A DNA stretch of 64,000 bases from Pelodictyon phaeoclathratiforme BU-1 (GCF_000020645.1 NC_011060.1:494501-558500); one strand, 5' to 3'. Shown: positions 41,263-51,725, counted from the first letter of the stretch. Notes: generated by a model not told the origin, from the sequence alone. Numbers and translations: made by a program.

Positions 41263-42577
41263 GGGACACGGTCATTGTAAAAATACCGATTGAGGTCTGA
41301 TGCAGATATCCCACCAACGAAGGCTTGGTGAGCGCATCAGTCTTTTTTCCAGATTCTTTTTTTCCTTGCCACAGAGCTTGATACCCTTCTGGTATACCGT
41401 CTCCACCAGCATTGACCTTGCGGCTATCCCTCGCCAAATAAATTTGCAGGCACGATTTATGACGGTTGCTACACTCTCAAGGAGATAACCATTCCATGAT
41501 TTTTCTAATCCTGCCCAGTAGCGTTCAATGTTGTTATACTTACTGTGATAGGGCGGATAGTAGATCAATCGAATACCAAGTCCGGTCATATCGGCAAAGC
41601 GGCCATCCGGTACAGAAATTGACTCCGCCTCCCACTACACTCTGGACCATTATCCATGTTGAGTACCAACTCTTTGACGTGAGAAAGTGCTTGCTTTCGC
41701 TCATTCCACCACAACTCAAGTCCATCAACCATAAAGTCACTGGTCTTGTTGCTTGTGCCAAAAAACAAGAACGATTTACCGCTGACTGGTTCCAGTATAC
41801 CGCCAGGAACAAGCTTTTCCTTAGGTCGCATATCATGATCCCATGCTTCTACTGCTTTGAGTCCACGAGACTTTCCGCCTCGTGAATAGAGGCCTACATG
41901 CACTGTCGCTTTGGTGTCAATGCTGAGTCTTAATGTTTCAGGATCAGCATCTGCCTGCGCATTCATTTGCCTGACATTGTCGAAGATGGCATCTGTTTCT
42001 GCTGTTTTTTTTCGACTTTGGTTTTCTGAACGGTACGTAGACGGTAGTTTTGACGATTCAAAATATTTGAGAGTGTACGAACCGCAGGCAAAGATTCTTC
42101 TGGCCATCCTTCGGCAACAAGGGCATTATAAACGGCTTGAGCTGTCATGTTCGTATAGAGCAAGGTTGTTCGTAAACGGGGTTCTGCTTGACTGCATGGC
42201 TCCATTATTTTTCGAATGGATTCGAGCAACTTCGGATTTTTCTCTTCAAATTTTGGTTTGTGTCGTTCCGACAAATCATTAATACAGGCAATGCCACTCT
42301 CAAATTCCTTGATGCCTAATGCCACCGATGAACGATTCCAGCCAAATTCATCTTCTGCTACCCGAGGTTTACCGTTCAATATCGTCAGTACCACATCTCC
42401 CATAGCTTGGCGTCGTGCTGGCCAGGGTATTGAGGAAACCAGACGAACAATCAGTTCTGCGACTTCAGGTGCTATGTTGTTGCGATTCAGTGTAGATGGC
42501 TTCATGTGCAAGTTCTCTGGATGATGGGTTGCTTTTTGAAGACAAGATAAACGGGATTACGGTATACACCAAGTCCC
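41263..42577 (-). mobile_element. ISAzo13-family insertion sequence inside the IS1182 copy
   Basis: The insert begins GGGAC (41263) and ends GTCCC (42577), flanked by TAA on both sides. Its removal restores the IS1182 sequence ETITP-YIA. Length is 1315 bp, and it carries one broken transposase gene on the minus strand. Confidence 0.85.
41272..42511 (-). pseudogene. ISAzo13 transposase (Rhodopirellula-type DDE), two frameshifts
   Basis: Three overlapping frames read leftward make one transposase: APEVAELIVRLVSSIPWPAR ... KTKVEKK (42511-42005), then TDAIFDNVRQMNAQADADPE, LSIDTKATVHVG and VLNMDNGPECSGRR (to 41600), then IYYPPYHSKYNNIERYWAGL ... (to 41272). The first junction is an A8 run (T8 on the + strand at 42005-42012), a potential -1 slippage site. 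The second is a one-base loss at RMAAL-ADMTG. The second lesion makes the copy inactive. Confidence 0.85.
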
Positions 42578-43149
42578 TAAGGGGTTATCGTTTCTTTTTC
42601 ACAAAGCTCAACATTCTTTTCACTGAAATATCCGGCGTCAGCAATCACCTCGGTTAACGTTCCCAGCTTTGCAGGCAGTTTGTTCAGCTCTTCAAGAGCG
42701 GGCTGAAGCTCAAGTTTATCATTTGTATGTTGGGTAACATGAACTCCGACAATCAGCATGGTGTTGACATCGACACTGGCCTGAGCGTTATAGGCCTGCA
42801 TGAATTCGCCTCCCGATACTGGCATGATTCGTGACTCCTCATCCGTCAAATTAACCTCCTCACTCCAGGCTCTGGTGCTTTCGGTATTTTGCCTCTGCTT
42901 TTTTTACCACGCTCTTGCGCTTTCCGTTCACGCTCTGCCAGTTTCTCCTCATGCTCAGCTTGTTCTTTTGCGTATCGCTCCTCAGCTCGACGTTCAATTT
43001 CAAGCTTTGCCTTGGCAATAGCTTCAAGCCGTTTTTCACGGCGTTCAAGCTCTTCAGGAATACTCATCCCGTCCGGGATTGCTGACTGATCGGCCTGTTC
43101 AGCCTGACGAAGCAGGGAGTCAACTTCCGCTTTCAACTTCTGCAACAGA

Positions 43150-43740
43150 CCGAGCCTCTTGAAAAACCGTTGCCCAAGAGAAGTCAACGTCATGGTGGCA
43201 ATGCCATGAACTTTGACGTACGTACTGAGTTGTGCAACATTCTTGGGATTGATCTTACGGAGATCCATGGTATAGGGGCGACGCTTGTATTGAAGTTGAT
43301 CGCAGAATGTGGTACCGATATGTCATGCTGGCCGACATCCAAGCACTTTACCTCATGGCAGTGCTTGGCTCCAGCCAACAAGATATCCGGTGGCAAGGTA
43401 CTCTCTTCCAGAACAAGGAAGTCATCCAACCGAGTTTCAACGCTGCTCCGATTAGCGATTCCCGTTCTTGGCAAGACCGATAGTGCATTAGGGGGGATTT
43501 CTACCGAAGATTGGCAGCTCGATCAGGGAAGTCGTTAGTCATTACTGCGACGGCAAGAAAAATCGCTACGATCTTTTACAAAATCCTCAGATACGGCATC
43601 AAATATATCGATCCGGGTGCTGGTTATTATGATGAGAAGTATAAAGCTCGCACCCTTGAGGGACTTTGAAGAAGAGCCGATACCTTTTGGCTTTACCCTG
43701 CAAGTAATGCCGGTTACCGTGATGGCATAGTGGAGTTTTT
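43150..43740 (+). pseudogene. IS110-family transposase C-terminal fragment
   Basis: The first part, in frame from about 43150 to 43490, carries the Transposase_20 domain: LGIDLTEIHGIGATLVLKLI, ECGTDMSCWPTSKHFTSWQC, LAPANKISGGKVLSSRTRK. The continuation (ARKIATIFYKILRYGIKYID, then GAGYYDEKYKARTLEGL) is in another frame from about 43545 and is interrupted by a TGA. The N-terminal catalytic DEDD domain is missing, cut at the junction with IS1182. Confidence 0.85.
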
Positions 43741-43807
43741 TAGGAACAGATACCTCGCTGCTTGCGGCGGGAAGTTTCATTTTGCCCAAACGTCCAGTAT
43801 ATTTTAG

Positions 43808-44125
43808 AAACTGGATGGATGGCTGCGGTATCGACTACGTGCGTTGCAACTCAAGCAATGGCGACGGGGAATGACGGTATATCGTGAAGTACGGAAAATG
43901 GGTGCGAGTGAGGAACAAGCTTGGAGAGTGGCGATCAATGTGCGCCGCTGGTGGTACATGAGCCGCTACGAGATGAACCGTGTTATGCCCATTGCCTACT
44001 TCGATAAACTTGGTGTACCCCGACTCTCATGACCTCAACTACTCGAACCGCCCGGTGCGGTCCCGTATGCCGGGTGGTGTGGAAGGGGAATGGATAGGAT
44101 TTCTGGCCCTCACCAATCCCGATTA
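43808..44125 (+). pseudogene. Group II intron 3' fragment: maturase C-terminus plus domains V-VI
   Basis: The frame from 43808 to 44032 encodes the C-terminal maturase domain of a group II intron reverse transcriptase (LDGWLRYRLRALQLKQWRRG, then EQAWRVAINVRRWWYMS and YFDKLGVPRLS). A domain V-type hairpin (44045-44080; GAACCGCCCGG ... CCGGGTGGT stem) and a 3' end reading ACCAATCCCGAT (about 44125) follow. The reverse transcriptase domain and intron 5' end are missing. It is a different intron class from the fragment at 40.6 kb. Confidence 0.82.
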
Positions 44126-44389
44126 GCTACACTTTGTATTAGTACCCCTCTACATGGGCGATGCCTTTATAAGTGAATAATTTAAAAAACGCTAAAAACA
44201 CGGCACACCAATCTAAATTGATGACGATTGCAACTTGTCTAATTTAATTGGTTTACAATCTGACAGTAGTGATAGTGTTAGTATAAAAAAAGTAAATATC
44301 ACCTAAGTGGTTATAAGTCTTTTACTCGAAGCTATGCCGCGATATAGTGAATTAATGAATCTTAACTTCATATATTATAGTAGAAAGTT
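44126..44389 (+). promoter_or_regulatory. AT-rich gap before the second glycan block
   Basis: No gene is supported. The region is strongly AT-rich after 44170 and has several TATAAT-like hexamers, and is the only place for a promoter serving the genes from 44390 onward after the IS region. No specific operator was identified. Confidence 0.3.
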
Positions 44390-45655
44390 ATGCGAATTCT
44401 TTGGATTACAAATACATTATTTCCTGAGCCAAGTATTGCACTTTCTTTGCCTGTTCCTGTTGTAGGTGGTTGGATGTATGGACTTGCGGAAAATCTTGTC
44501 GCAAAAAAAGATATTTCTCTTGCTGTTGCTACGGTATACAATGATGATGGTCTTAAACGTATGGATTTGAATGGTATAGTATATTATATGTTGCCTTCTA
44601 AAAAACAAAACAGTTATCAAAAAAGCCTTGAGCCATTATGGAAAGACATAGTTTCAAGTTTTATGCCTGATTTAGTGCATATACACGGTACTGAATATCA
44701 ACATGCTTTAGCCTGTATGCGTTCTTGTCCCAACGCACAATACTTAGTATCGATGCAAGGACTTGTTAGTGTTTATGCAAGATATTATTATGCTGATTTG
44801 AATGCTATTGACATCATTATGAATATTTCAATAAGAGATATTTTGAGATTAGATACCATTTTTCATGGAAAAAATAATTTTATTAACCGTGGTATATATG
44901 AAAAAGAATATATAAATCGGACAAAACATGTAATCGGTCGTACAACATGGGACCTTGCTCATACAAAGGCAATTAATACAACAGTGAATTATCATCATTG
45001 TAATGAAATTTTGCGTAAAAGCTTTTATGAAGCACCAAAATGGAGTTGTAAAAAAAAGAATGATTACACAATATTTCTAAGTCAGGCATCATATCCTATA
45101 AAAGGACTGCATCAAGTTTTAAAGGCTATTGCACTTCTTATTAAAGAATTCCCGCAGATAAGGTTGAGAGTAGCTGGTCATTCTATTATTAACCGTGGAA
45201 CATTAATAAACAGACTTAAAATTGATGGCTATGGATCTTATATTAGACAATTAATAAATACGTTAAAGCTTTATGATCGAATTGTGTTCACTGGCCCTTT
45301 GGTAGAGGAGGAGATGATAAGAGAATACCTTCATGCTCATTTGTTTATATGTCCATCAAGTATAGAAAATAGTCCTAATTCTCTTGGTGAAGCTCAGATT
45401 TTGGGTGTGCCAACGATCGGATCTTATGTTGGCGGAATTCCAGATATGATTACCCATGGAGAAACAGGACTATTATATCGCTTTGAAGAAGTTGAAATAT
45501 TAGCAGAAAATATAAGACGAGTGTTTACTGATCATAAATTCTCTCAGCGTATATCACAACAAGAAATAATAGAAGCTGAAAAACGTCATAGTAGGACTGC
45601 TAATTGCGATGAAACAATCAATATTTATGAAAATATTATTTTAAAAAATGTTTAG
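44390..45655 (+). CDS. GT4-family glycosyltransferase
   Basis: This 421-residue GT-B enzyme starts with ILWITNTLFPEPS and has the donor-side pattern ICPSSIENSPNSLGEAQILG, then VPTIGSYVGGIPDMI and HGETGLLY. That E-x7-E-containing block is typical of GT4 retaining transferases. HIHGTEYQHAL in the N-terminal half fits acceptor-side loops. It is AT-rich and opens the second glycan block. Sugar and linkage cannot be told. Confidence 0.88.
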   Translation: MRILWITNTLFPEPSIALSLPVPVVGGWMYGLAENLVAKKDISLAVATVYNDDGLKRMDLNGIVYYMLPSKKQNSYQKSLEPLWKDIVSSFMPDLVHIHGTEYQHALACMRSCPNAQYLVSMQGLVSVYARYYYADLNAIDIIMNISIRDILRLDTIFHGKNNFINRGIYEKEYINRTKHVIGRTTWDLAHTKAINTTVNYHHCNEILRKSFYEAPKWSCKKKNDYTIFLSQASYPIKGLHQVLKAIALLIKEFPQIRLRVAGHSIINRGTLINRLKIDGYGSYIRQLINTLKLYDRIVFTGPLVEEEMIREYLHAHLFICPSSIENSPNSLGEAQILGVPTIGSYVGGIPDMITHGETGLLYRFEEVEILAENIRRVFTDHKFSQRISQQEIIEAEKRHSRTANCDETINIYENIILKNV

Positions 45656-45740
45656 AGATGGTATTATTACCTTGCAGTATTTTGTTGTGTGTAGAATATA
45701 TGTCAAAAAAATTATTTCTTTAATCTACTTTTTTTGACAT

Positions 45741-47003
45741 ATGCAATATATAACTCATTATAGCAGTAAAAACAAGTTGCCGATATTGCATAAGCATATA
45801 GGAATTAATATGTATTGGATTCAGGATGCTTGTTGGGTTTTGTTCCTTATTTTTCTTATGTGTGAAAGCGTTAAAGTTGTCGCTCTTTTTCGTTTAGTTC
45901 CTATTGCCGCTGGAATTGGTTTATATCTTATGGGAAGTCAAATATCACGCTATGACTATAGACGACTAATTATTTTTTTATATTTGAATGTTGCCGTATT
46001 ACTCGCGGTTATACAGTCTGGTCGTTATGAGATATTGTTATTTTCATTTGTTCGCGCTTTTTTAGTGCCATTTTATGTTATTGTATATCTTTCACAGCGA
46101 GGGATAAGACGACAAACGTTGATTGTAATCGCGTTATCTGTGCTTCCACAGTTGTTTGTATATTTCACTGGTATAACATTTTCAGATTATCAACCGTATA
46201 CATTTGCATTACAATTTTGTGGTTTAGCCGGTGACCCCAACTATCTTTCTTCATATTTGGTTATATCGTTGGGAGCACAGCTTGCTCTGCTACGCGAACC
46301 AGAATCTCGCGTCAATTTGTTTATCTGGATTATAATGGCCTTTATAACAGTATTTCTTATACTCATATCTGTTTCTCGAGCTGGTACAATGGCGATGATT
46401 CTCTCATTGGTAATATTTGCTTTTTCTTTCAAATACAAAAATCCTTACAGACAGTTTCTAATTATATCAGCGATATTGTATGCAACAATTAACATGAGTC
46501 CATTTGTCCTTGAACAGGCATCTTCTGATTCTATATTTAGTAAATTGTATAACAGATTTACGGTTGAGGGAGATTCATCTCTTCAAGAAAATTCAAGATA
46601 TGGTGTCATGGAAAGGGGGTTTAAACAAATTTTTCAAAGAGGTCCGATAGAATATACTGATGAAAGCATTATTCTTGCACAAGAAGGAACTCTTATTCAC
46701 AATACTTTAATTAGACTTGGTATAAGTTATGGTTGGTTGTCAGCTATTACCCATATCATTGTATGGGTGCTTGGCCTTTTGAGTTTAATTATATTATTTA
46801 TACGTGAATTTTTTTTATATAAAAAATATGCCTATCATGTAAACATGGCACTATTACCTGTAATGTTACTTGTATTGCCATATTTCTTTGTTATTATGTC
46901 AATTCCTGCTTTAGAGCAGAATTTATATTGGGCACAGTTTGGGATGATTTTTACTTTTTTTTCTAACAAAAAAAGTAGTTTATACAATTATAAAAATGTA
47001 TAG
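45741..47003 (+). CDS. O-antigen/polysaccharide polymerase-like membrane protein (Wzy-like)
   Basis: This 420-residue protein has about eleven hydrophobic segments. The periplasmic loop pattern includes LISVSRAGTMAMILSLVI, an R-x-G motif like that of Wzy_C/O-antigen ligase family proteins, and a loop with TLIHNTLIRLGISYG (H-N-xx motif). It is therefore a polymerase or ligase acting on lipid-linked repeat units in the periplasm. An ATG at 45810 (MYWIQDACW) is an alternative start. It is the only such gene in the window. Confidence 0.8.
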   Translation: MQYITHYSSKNKLPILHKHIGINMYWIQDACWVLFLIFLMCESVKVVALFRLVPIAAGIGLYLMGSQISRYDYRRLIIFLYLNVAVLLAVIQSGRYEILLFSFVRAFLVPFYVIVYLSQRGIRRQTLIVIALSVLPQLFVYFTGITFSDYQPYTFALQFCGLAGDPNYLSSYLVISLGAQLALLREPESRVNLFIWIIMAFITVFLILISVSRAGTMAMILSLVIFAFSFKYKNPYRQFLIISAILYATINMSPFVLEQASSDSIFSKLYNRFTVEGDSSLQENSRYGVMERGFKQIFQRGPIEYTDESIILAQEGTLIHNTLIRLGISYGWLSAITHIIVWVLGLLSLIILFIREFFLYKKYAYHVNMALLPVMLLVLPYFFVIMSIPALEQNLYWAQFGMIFTFFSNKKSSLYNYKNV

Positions 47004-47163
47004 AATAGTAAATTAATATCTGTACGAAAAAGGCTCAATATTTAGCTTACATTTTTAAATGTTTTGGGCAATTCTTTCAGAGAGTTTATCATTTGAGAAA
47101 ATATTATTGATGTTGATAAGATTTTATTAATCATAGTGTTATTATTTGTAAAATATATATTAA

Positions 47164-48102
47164 ATGTTGTATTGTAAAACACAGTTCGGTCAAGGACTTC
47201 TTGGAAGGGGTATGGGGTTTGGTAATCGGCTTTTTCCTTGGGCAAGATGCCGTATATTTGCATTTGTCAATTCAGCACAGATGATATCTCCCGTTTGGTT
47301 AAGGCCTGCTATTAGTCAGATATTTAGAGGCGGAATCGATTATAATAGTTACGTTCGACAATTGATATTATTTGGACTATTCCGTAGACGTTCGAATGAT
47401 TTGAGTGTAATCAAAGGGTTAATGACGACAAGCAGAATATCTGTTTTCCATGAGCCAGATTCTTTGGAGTCCCAATATCCGGTTCAAACAGAGAAAAAAA
47501 ATGTGACCATTATTTTTTCTGGATACGAAAATTATTTTTTACCTCTTAATAATTGGCATAATTTTCTTTATGATGAATTACAACTTATCACTAAGGTAAA
47601 ATATTTAAATATTGTTGATTCTGTTGGTTGTATTCCTATTGGCATATGTGTTCGCTGTGGCAATGATTTTGGCGAGCCAGTTATTATAAATGGTAAGTTG
47701 CAAAAAGGACAAAAAACACCCATAAAATGGTTTGTAAGATGCCTTAATATAATACGAAGTGAAATAAATTATCCCTGTCGTGCAGTTGTGATATCAGATG
47801 GAACACATCGACAATTAGATGAACTATTATCATTAGAAAATGTACAGTTATTACGACCTGCTTCTGCTATCAGTGATCTTCTTGTTTTAGCAAAAACAAG
47901 TCTTCTTATCGGATCAGGTTCAAGTTCTTTTGTCGCATGGGGTTGTTACCTTGGGCAAATGCCCAGTATTTCTCATCCAGGACAGTCTCTTTTAGATTGG
48001 GGTATTGCTCCTAAAAAAGGCCAATATATTGGTGAGTTTGATCCTAACAACCCATCTGAAGAGTTTTTATCTCAAGTTAGAGTAGTTCTCAACAAAAGTT
48101 AA
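47164..48102 (+). CDS. Putative fucosyltransferase-like glycosyltransferase
   Basis: This 312-residue protein has the N-terminal pattern GRGMGFGNRLFPWARC, which recalls the GGxGNR(L/M)xxxA motif of O-/alpha-1,2-fucosyltransferase-like enzymes. A later VVISDGTHRQLDEL resembles their C-terminal SD(D/G) block, followed by LLIGSGSSSFVAWGCYLG. GDP-fucose genes occur at 61-63 kb, so a donor is plausible. The family assignment is tentative. It lies between the polymerase and GT-B genes in the same orientation. Confidence 0.55.
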   Translation: MLYCKTQFGQGLLGRGMGFGNRLFPWARCRIFAFVNSAQMISPVWLRPAISQIFRGGIDYNSYVRQLILFGLFRRRSNDLSVIKGLMTTSRISVFHEPDSLESQYPVQTEKKNVTIIFSGYENYFLPLNNWHNFLYDELQLITKVKYLNIVDSVGCIPIGICVRCGNDFGEPVIINGKLQKGQKTPIKWFVRCLNIIRSEINYPCRAVVISDGTHRQLDELLSLENVQLLRPASAISDLLVLAKTSLLIGSGSSSFVAWGCYLGQMPSISHPGQSLLDWGIAPKKGQYIGEFDPNNPSEEFLSQVRVVLNKS

Positions 48103-48117
48103 TCTGTTAATGATAGC

Positions 48118-49458
48118 ATGGTAAGTTCTGAATACCCGAGGGTTTTGCTGGTACTGATGGCTAAGATTAAGATAGAGGAGCCTATAAATCTCATTATTAG
48201 AAAACAGTTTGGACAATGGCCATCGGATCATCTTGCACAGATATATTCTGGTGAATCAAAGGGATCAGGAGAGTTTTGTGATTATTATTATCATTTGCAG
48301 GCTAATGACCGTGTTTTTGGTAGTATCTATAATAAAATACGCAGAGGCATTGTTGATATAGTTGCGATTCACTCAGAAAATAATCATTCGAACATTAAAA
48401 GAACATACTCGTTTAAGAGTTTTATTGCCGTTATCAAGAAGCATTTTGGTGAGTGGCTAATAGCTTCAGGGTTATGGGAAATGATTTTTCGTGTACGTTT
48501 ATCATCTTCTATGGCGACGTTTGTTAGCGAATTTAAGCCGGACTTGATCTATTGTCAGGGCTATTCGTTGGGATTTGTAACTCTGCCAATGCTGATTGCC
48601 AAACGATTTAGTATTCCAATTTGCTTTCAGACCACAGATGACTGGCCAAGTTATACTTACAATTCTTTTCCTATGGGCAGTATTCTACGCCACCGAACAC
48701 GGCAATTAGTATCAAGAGCTACTCTTCGTATGGCTTTTGGTGAAAAAATGCAGCGGTTGTATAAGCGTAGGTATGGTGAAAGCTTTGACGTAACATACCA
48801 TTTAGATGATCCTATGCGATTTCTGATGAGTTCTGGCTCTAAAATTGAACAAGAGATCATTATTAAACAGCATAGGATTGTTTATACCGGTAGTCTTGCA
48901 TTACGCCGTTATGAAGCTCTTCAAGACTTACTTGCTGCAGTCAAAATAATGAAAAATAATAGTATAGAGATTCAAATTGATGTTTATTGTTCAGGAATAC
49001 CAAAAGATCTACCAATAGAACTTCTTGACGCTTCTGAGATTGTGTTTTATCCTTTGCCATCCCATGAAGAAATTCCGAAAGTGCTGTCTACGGCATCGGT
49101 ATTATTTCTTCCGGAATCTTTTAATGTGGCTCAAAAAATGATAGAATATTCCATATCCAGCAAGGCCCATCTTTACATGATGAGTGGTCAGCCTATATTG
49201 GTTTATGGACCGGAATATAGTGGAACTGTTGAGTATGCTGTACGTATGGGTTGGGGTGTCGTTGTTTCGAAACGTAGTGTTTTACTACTCAAAGCTGCAT
49301 TGAGGGAGTTGCTTGATAGTGAACAGAGAAAATGTCAGATCCGTTTGAATGCTCAAGAGTGTATACAGCGTTATCATAATATGAAAGATGGACAAGATAA
49401 ATTTCTTAAGATGCTTAAAAGTATAGAACATATCGAAGAAAAATCTATTGTGAAATGA
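48118..49458 (+). CDS. Putative GT-B glycosyltransferase
   Basis: This 446-residue protein has a GT-B-like layout. FKPDLIYCQGYSLGFVTLPM is in the N-terminal domain, and IVYTGSLALRRYEALQDLL starts the C-terminal domain, followed by EIVFYPLPSHEEIPKVLSTA. The end of the donor domain is diverged (YMMSGQPILVYGPE instead of a clear E-x7-E block). It overlaps the following gene by ATGA. Donor and acceptor are unknown. Confidence 0.72.
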   Translation: MVSSEYPRVLLVLMAKIKIEEPINLIIRKQFGQWPSDHLAQIYSGESKGSGEFCDYYYHLQANDRVFGSIYNKIRRGIVDIVAIHSENNHSNIKRTYSFKSFIAVIKKHFGEWLIASGLWEMIFRVRLSSSMATFVSEFKPDLIYCQGYSLGFVTLPMLIAKRFSIPICFQTTDDWPSYTYNSFPMGSILRHRTRQLVSRATLRMAFGEKMQRLYKRRYGESFDVTYHLDDPMRFLMSSGSKIEQEIIIKQHRIVYTGSLALRRYEALQDLLAAVKIMKNNSIEIQIDVYCSGIPKDLPIELLDASEIVFYPLPSHEEIPKVLSTASVLFLPESFNVAQKMIEYSISSKAHLYMMSGQPILVYGPEYSGTVEYAVRMGWGVVVSKRSVLLLKAALRELLDSEQRKCQIRLNAQECIQRYHNMKDGQDKFLKMLKSIEHIEEKSIVK

Positions 49459-50654
49459 TTAAGCTTGGGCAGCAAATGCTGCTATCAAAAAATCCGTCAT
49501 TGGTATTTATTAGTAATGGAATAACTCCCTATGGCACTCATTTTCTTGAGAGAATTGCTGGTGAGTTATTTGATTTTAAATTGCACACGATCTATTCTTA
49601 TGAATTCAGTATGGGTAAGTGGCAGATTACTCTAAAACCCATACTAAATGCAGTCGTTTTAGGCAAAGATGAGTACGCGATTCAGCATTATAATCTCTCT
49701 GCGATTAGACATTCTTATTCTCGATATCTGCAATTAGTTAAAGAAATAAAAACAATTAGCCCTATTGCCGTAATTGTTTTAGGATATGGAAATATCGCTC
49801 ATTATCTTTTGATAGAATGGTGCTATAAAAATGATATAGCTTGTTTGATATTAGGTGATAGCAATATACTCGGAGATTGTAATAGTGGTTTAAGGTCATT
49901 TATAAAGTCGATTATAGTAAAACGAGTTGTTTCCTGTTGTAGTGCATTTCTTCCTTGTGGTACTCTTGGTAGCCAATATTTTGAAAAATATGGTGCTCGG
50001 CCTGAGCAGATATTCTTTTCGCCTGTTGAGCCGGATTATTCGTTGATTGAGGAGATTTCGACGGATACAGTAAAGTCTCTGACGATGCAGTTCAAATTTG
50101 ATCCTGATCGTTATCGTCTAATATATTCCGGGAGGTTGGTTGCGATTAAACGTCTTGATCTGTTAATCGATGCATTTGCTAAAATTGCAGAGCAACGTTC
50201 TGAATGGGATTTACTTATTGTTGGTGGTGGGTCTTTGGAAGCAGAACTCAAAATGCGTATTCCAGATTGGTTAAGGCATAGAGTTTATTGGACTGGATTT
50301 GTCAGTTCTCAAGAGCATATGTCTGCACTGTATCAGTTTGCAGATATATTGGTGCTGCCATCGGATTATGAGCCGTGGGCTCTTGTTGTTAATGAAGCAG
50401 TCTGCGCTGGTTTAGCATTGGTTTGCTCTGATGCTGTTGGTGCTGCCTTTGAATTGCTATGTGATGGTGAGAATGGTCGTTATTTCCATGCAGGCGATGT
50501 GGAATCGCTGATTGAAGCTCTATTGGATGTTACTAAGGCAGAAAATCTCCTCAAATATAAAATTGCATCAAAGCAGATTCTTAGTTTATGGAGGAAGAAA
50601 GCTGACCCCGTTGATGGGCTTAGATGTGCTTTGGAATACTGTTTTCGAACGTGA
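49455..50654 (+). CDS. GT4-family glycosyltransferase
   Basis: This 399-residue GT-B enzyme has LIYSGRLVAIKRLDLLIDAF and LLIVGGGSLEAELK at the start of the donor domain. It then shows VLPSDYEPWALVVNEAVCAG with the E-x7-E pattern, and GAAFELLCDGENGRYF. These are standard GT4 features. Translation is coupled to the previous gene. It ends 32 bp before the L-FucNAc module. Confidence 0.9.
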   Translation: MIKLGQQMLLSKNPSLVFISNGITPYGTHFLERIAGELFDFKLHTIYSYEFSMGKWQITLKPILNAVVLGKDEYAIQHYNLSAIRHSYSRYLQLVKEIKTISPIAVIVLGYGNIAHYLLIEWCYKNDIACLILGDSNILGDCNSGLRSFIKSIIVKRVVSCCSAFLPCGTLGSQYFEKYGARPEQIFFSPVEPDYSLIEEISTDTVKSLTMQFKFDPDRYRLIYSGRLVAIKRLDLLIDAFAKIAEQRSEWDLLIVGGGSLEAELKMRIPDWLRHRVYWTGFVSSQEHMSALYQFADILVLPSDYEPWALVVNEAVCAGLALVCSDAVGAAFELLCDGENGRYFHAGDVESLIEALLDVTKAENLLKYKIASKQILSLWRKKADPVDGLRCALEYCFRT

Positions 50655-50686
50655 TTGGCATCGTGAATTTAAAACAATACACATAA

Positions 50687-51709
50687 ATGTTCAAAGATAA
50701 AAAGCTTTTTATAACAGGTGGCACAGGTACTTTTGGCAATGCTGTTTTAAGGCGTTTCCTTCAGACTGATATAGCGGAAATTCGAGTTTTCAGTAGGGAC
50801 GAAAAGAAGCAAGATGATATGCGCAAGCATTATGCTCATACCAAGCTTAAGTTTTACATTGGGGATGTGCGCAATGCGGATAGTGTAAGGGATGCGATGG
50901 AGGGTGTTGACTTTATTTTTCATGCGGCGGCTCTGAAACAGGTTCCTTCCTGTGAGTTTTTTCCTGTTGAGGCGCTTCGTACCAATGCGATGGGTACACA
51001 CAATGTGCTTACACAGGCTACTGCTGTTGGTGTGAAGCGGGTGGTAGTGCTGAGTACTGATAAAGCAGTCTATCCGATTAACGCGATGGGTATCTCAAAG
51101 GCTATGATGGAGAAAATTGCCGTTGCCCAGTCGCGTGTTTCTGGGAGTCGGACGGTTATTAACGTGACGCGTTATGGTAATGTGATGGCAAGTAGGGGTT
51201 CTGTTATTCCGCTGTTTCTGAAGCATATCCAGGAGGGTCGGCCCATGACCATCACTGATCCCAAAATGACTCGTTTCATGATGACGATTGATGATGCAGT
51301 TGATCTTGTGCTTTATGCCTTCACTCATGGTCAGCCAGGTGATACTTTTGTGCAGAAGGCACCAAGTGCTACTATTGAAGTGTTGGCGTTGGCACTGAAG
51401 AAACTGATGAAGAGCGATGTCTCAGTTAGCATCATCGGTACACGCCATGGGGAAAAACTTTATGAATCGCTTCTGACCCGTGAAGAGCTTACAGTTGCTC
51501 AGGATTTGGGCGGGTATTACCGAGTTCCTGCTGATAATCGTGATTTGAACTATGCTGCTTTTTTCAGTGAAGGGCGTGAAGAGGTGTCACTGAAGGAGGA
51601 TTATAATTCACATAACACTGCAAGAGTTGATGTTGATGGCATGTGTGAGTTGCTTTTGAAGCTTGATTGCGTGAATGCTGCGATGAGAGGTGAACGGGTT
51701 GAGGTTTAA
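50687..51709 (+). CDS. fnlA: UDP-GlcNAc 4,6-dehydratase/5-epimerase (FnlA/CapE/WbjB)
   Basis: This 340-residue soluble SDR has the nucleotide site FITGGTGTFGNAVLRRF, the STDKAVYPINAMGISKAMME active site with M-x3-K, and RYGNVMASRGSVIPLF. The combination with FnlB- and FnlC-like genes directly downstream identifies the first enzyme of UDP-N-acetyl-L-fucosamine synthesis. It is distinct from the membrane-bound dehydratase at 14.6 kb. Confidence 0.92.
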   Translation: MFKDKKLFITGGTGTFGNAVLRRFLQTDIAEIRVFSRDEKKQDDMRKHYAHTKLKFYIGDVRNADSVRDAMEGVDFIFHAAALKQVPSCEFFPVEALRTNAMGTHNVLTQATAVGVKRVVVLSTDKAVYPINAMGISKAMMEKIAVAQSRVSGSRTVINVTRYGNVMASRGSVIPLFLKHIQEGRPMTITDPKMTRFMMTIDDAVDLVLYAFTHGQPGDTFVQKAPSATIEVLALALKKLMKSDVSVSIIGTRHGEKLYESLLTREELTVAQDLGGYYRVPADNRDLNYAAFFSEGREEVSLKEDYNSHNTARVDVDGMCELLLKLDCVNAAMRGERVEV

Positions 51710-51725
51710 CAATTTTGAAAATACC

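Larger units (their letters stand above)
40682..43145 (-). mobile_element. Decayed IS1182 copy, interrupted by ISAzo13
   Basis: Position 40682-40757 matches the right end of the complete IS1182 copy (36727 backwards), including CAGCCTGTAGGAATTG. Positions 41083-41262 and 42578-43145 encode pieces of the same transposase (SRESHNQSPADRFSEPEPIA; then MTDEESRIMPVSGGEF and the Glu/Arg-rich insert). The copy lacks its 5' third, beyond 43145, and has foreign sequence at 40758-41082, including the right copy of the 118-bp inverted repeat. It retains TTA where the other copy has a stop. Confidence 0.85.
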
